Of a stretch of 64,000 nt of DNA, positions 62,120 through 64,000 are shown piece after piece. Each line of letters opens with the position of its first letter. The first letter of the stretch is position 1. Below the pieces are notes generated by a model, which was not told the origin of the DNA, did no database searches, and worked only from the letters and a program-made list of their open reading frames with translations. Both the position numbers and the translations under genes were made by a program. Location of the stretch: NCBI GenBank assembly GCA_029204045.2, contig JAQNDB010000501.1, forward strand, positions 16,434-80,433, given 5' to 3'. The DNA is from Tillandsia leiboldiana (taxonomy: Eukaryota; Streptophyta; Magnoliopsida; Poales; Bromeliaceae).

Positions 62120-64000
62120 TTATTTCAAGGAAAGCATTCCAATTGCCTTACGCAAATGAATAAAATATTTTTGATCCAAGGTTTTGTTAAAAATGTCAGC
62201 TAATTGATCTTCAGTTGAAATATATGAAAGTTGAAGAATATTTGATTCAACTAGCTCTCTAAGAAAATGATATCTAAGTCATGTGTTTTGCTCTTGAGTG
62301 CAACACAGGGTTTTGGAAATGTGTTATAGCACTGGTGTTGTCACAAAGAATCATTACCGAAGTGCTGAAATTCGGAAGTCGCTACACACACTTTTCATCC
62401 AAATTAGTTTGGGTTGAATACTACCCGCAGAGATATATTCCGCTTCGCCAGTCGAGAGTGCAATGCATTTTGCTTTTTACCTGCCAAGCCACAAGGCAAT
62501 GGCCAAGATAAAAACATGCACCCACTCGTACTTTTCCGATCATCCCAGATCCTGGCCCAATCGGCTCTGAATATCCAACAATATCTAGACTTGTTCCAGG
62601 ATACAATTCCGAAATTAATGGGTCCTTTGATGTCCCGGATGATCCGTTTTCACCCGCTTTCAGGTGAACCTCCTTTGGTGCTGATTGATATCTCGCGCAA
62701 AATCCCAACACTAAAGGATATGTCCGGGCGCAAGCTGTGAGGTAAAGTAGACTTCCAATCATACTGCGATAAAGTTTCTCGTCTACATTCTCACTAAGAG
62801 ATTCACTTCCTAATCCCTTATTGCTAGTTCCCATAGGAGTCGGAAAATCTTTAGAATCTTCTAATCCGAATTTTCTTACCAACTCCTTTGCATACTTGGA
62901 TTAACACAGATGGATGCCCTCATCATTTTGTTACACTTGCAATCCAAGAAAGTATGTCAGTTTGCCCATCATTGACATCCTCAAATTCGCTTTCCATAGT
63001 TTCAGCGAATTTAGAAGCATCATTATCTCTTGTTGCACCAAAAACAATGTCATCGACATAGATTTGTGCTACAATGAAGTTATTTTGATAATGCATTCAC
63101 AAAGAGAGTCCTGTCTGCTCCCCCTCGAGTATAGCCCTTCTCCAAAAGGTGCTTTGTCATCTTTCGTACACACGCTCGCGGTGCTTGTTTTAAACCGTAA
63201 AGAGCCTTTTTCAAACGAAAAACATGGTTAGGTAGTTTACAGTCTACAAAACCTTCGGTTGAGCCACATAAACTTCCTCATTTAAAAACCCATTTAAAAA
63301 CGCGCTCTTAACGTCCATTTGAAAGAGTTTTATTTTAAAGTGACAAGCAATAGCGAATAAGATACAATGGACTCGAGTCTAGCTACAGGGGCGAAGTTTC
63401 ATCAAAGTCTATACCTTCTTTGAGAGTAGCCTTGAGCAACTAAACGTGCTTTGTTCCTGATGATGGTACCATCCTCATTTTTTTTGTTCTTGAAAATCCA
63501 TTTAGTACCATCACATTGTGTGCTTCGGAGGCGTCGTTAATTCCCAGACTTTGTTGCGTTCAAACTGATGGAGCTCTTCCTGCATTGCTTAATCCAGTAG
63601 TCATCCTGAAGAGCTTCATCGACGTTCTTTGGTTCGATTAGATGTAACAAGCGAATCCACAAACCAACTGTCTCCGAGTTCTGACTCCTTCTTGTGGGTC
63701 TCCAATAATTTGATTCCGGATGATCCTTGGATGCGTAACGTTGAGGTAAAAGTAGTACTCGGAGGTACATGAGATGATTCCTGCACATCAGATAACTTGA
63801 AGAAACCATTAGATGCATCATTATTATCGGAAGAATTGTCATGAGAAGATGCATTTACAGGAGGTAACTCATCAAGAGATATCAGGGGTAGATTTATCAG
63901 ATGCAAAGTGAAAGCTTCAGCTACTTACAACACTTTATGATCCTATCGTTTTAGATTCCTACGTAAAATACCCTATATGCTCTCTATTTGTAGAATAACC
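62120..64000 (-). pseudogene. pol: Decayed Sirevirus III pol (RNase H, RT and start of the RT region)
   Basis: It aligns with 35251-37150 of Sirevirus II: RNase H (GACFYLGHCLVAW), RT pieces and the linker before RT. Many one- or two-base indels and some substitutions break the frame; only short pieces such as 62421-62882 stay open. The tyrosine-aspartate motif region near 63050-63065 is still recognisable. The gene continues past the window end. Confidence 0.85.

Larger units (their letters stand above)
47062..64000 (-). mobile_element. Sirevirus element III (partial, 5' part outside window), split by gypsy F
   Basis: The element is on the minus strand. The window holds its truncated 3' LTR (47062 to about 48062), the env-like gene split by gypsy F (60551-59461 and 49080-48739), the 5'-UTR intron, the internal promoter, the conserved block and the 3' part of pol (64000-62120). 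Order and content match Sirevirus II. U3 and internal palindromes have AGTCCGGACT arms, unlike I and II. Pol is full of small lesions. Confidence 0.9.

Overview
This window is plant nuclear heterochromatin built almost entirely of nested LTR retrotransposons. I see no host protein gene, tRNA array or CRISPR. Plant origin follows from three points: primer sites matching initiator-Met tRNA, Sirevirus-type Ty1/copia elements and Tekay-type Ty3/gypsy elements, and a Cassandra-like miniature retrotransposon with 5S rRNA sequence in its LTR. The species cannot be told from this sequence.

Layout. The oldest layer is a decayed gypsy pol gene (remnants at 535-783, 9015-9301 and 46580 onward). Into it went a pol-less Sirevirus, called element I here (784-9014, target duplication TGACG), and a long-LTR non-autonomous gypsy element A (9302-46579, CAATT). 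Element A was then hit in its 5' LTR by a Cassandra-like element fused to rearranged reverse-strand gypsy LTR pieces (12058-16859, GTACC), and in its interior by Sirevirus II on the minus strand (19814-41177, GGGTC). Sirevirus II was in turn split by gypsy element C (23235-34248, TCGTC), a close relative of A. On the right, a third minus-strand Sirevirus III (47062 to beyond the window) is split inside its env-like gene by gypsy element F (49081-59460, GATTC), which keeps nearly intact gag-protease and pol. The first 534 bases are a reverse-strand LTR of the element I family.

How the parts work together. Sirevirus II carries gag, a damaged pol and an env-like ORF. Element I keeps gag and the env-like ORF but has no pol, so it must be mobilised by another element's enzymes. 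In all three Sireviruses the env-like ORF seems to have its own promoter: a cluster of 10-bp palindromes with a CCGG core, then a TATA-like box, then a 5'-UTR intron of about 370 bp. The same paired-palindrome architecture (two sites 19-20 bp apart, pairs repeating about every 60 bp) occurs in the LTR U3 of each family, while the palindrome arms differ between families. Downstream in the LTR leader, each family has an array of mini-hairpins with a nearly constant six-base loop and covarying stems. These two systems, the split internal promoter and a conserved non-coding block between pol and the env-like gene are the most interesting signals here.

Elements A and C share the same decayed gag/RT remnants between 3.8-4.0 kb LTRs, so they behave as one amplified non-autonomous family. 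Several otherwise open reading frames are broken by exactly one extra base in a homopolymer run, which could be real mutation, frameshifting or sequencing error.
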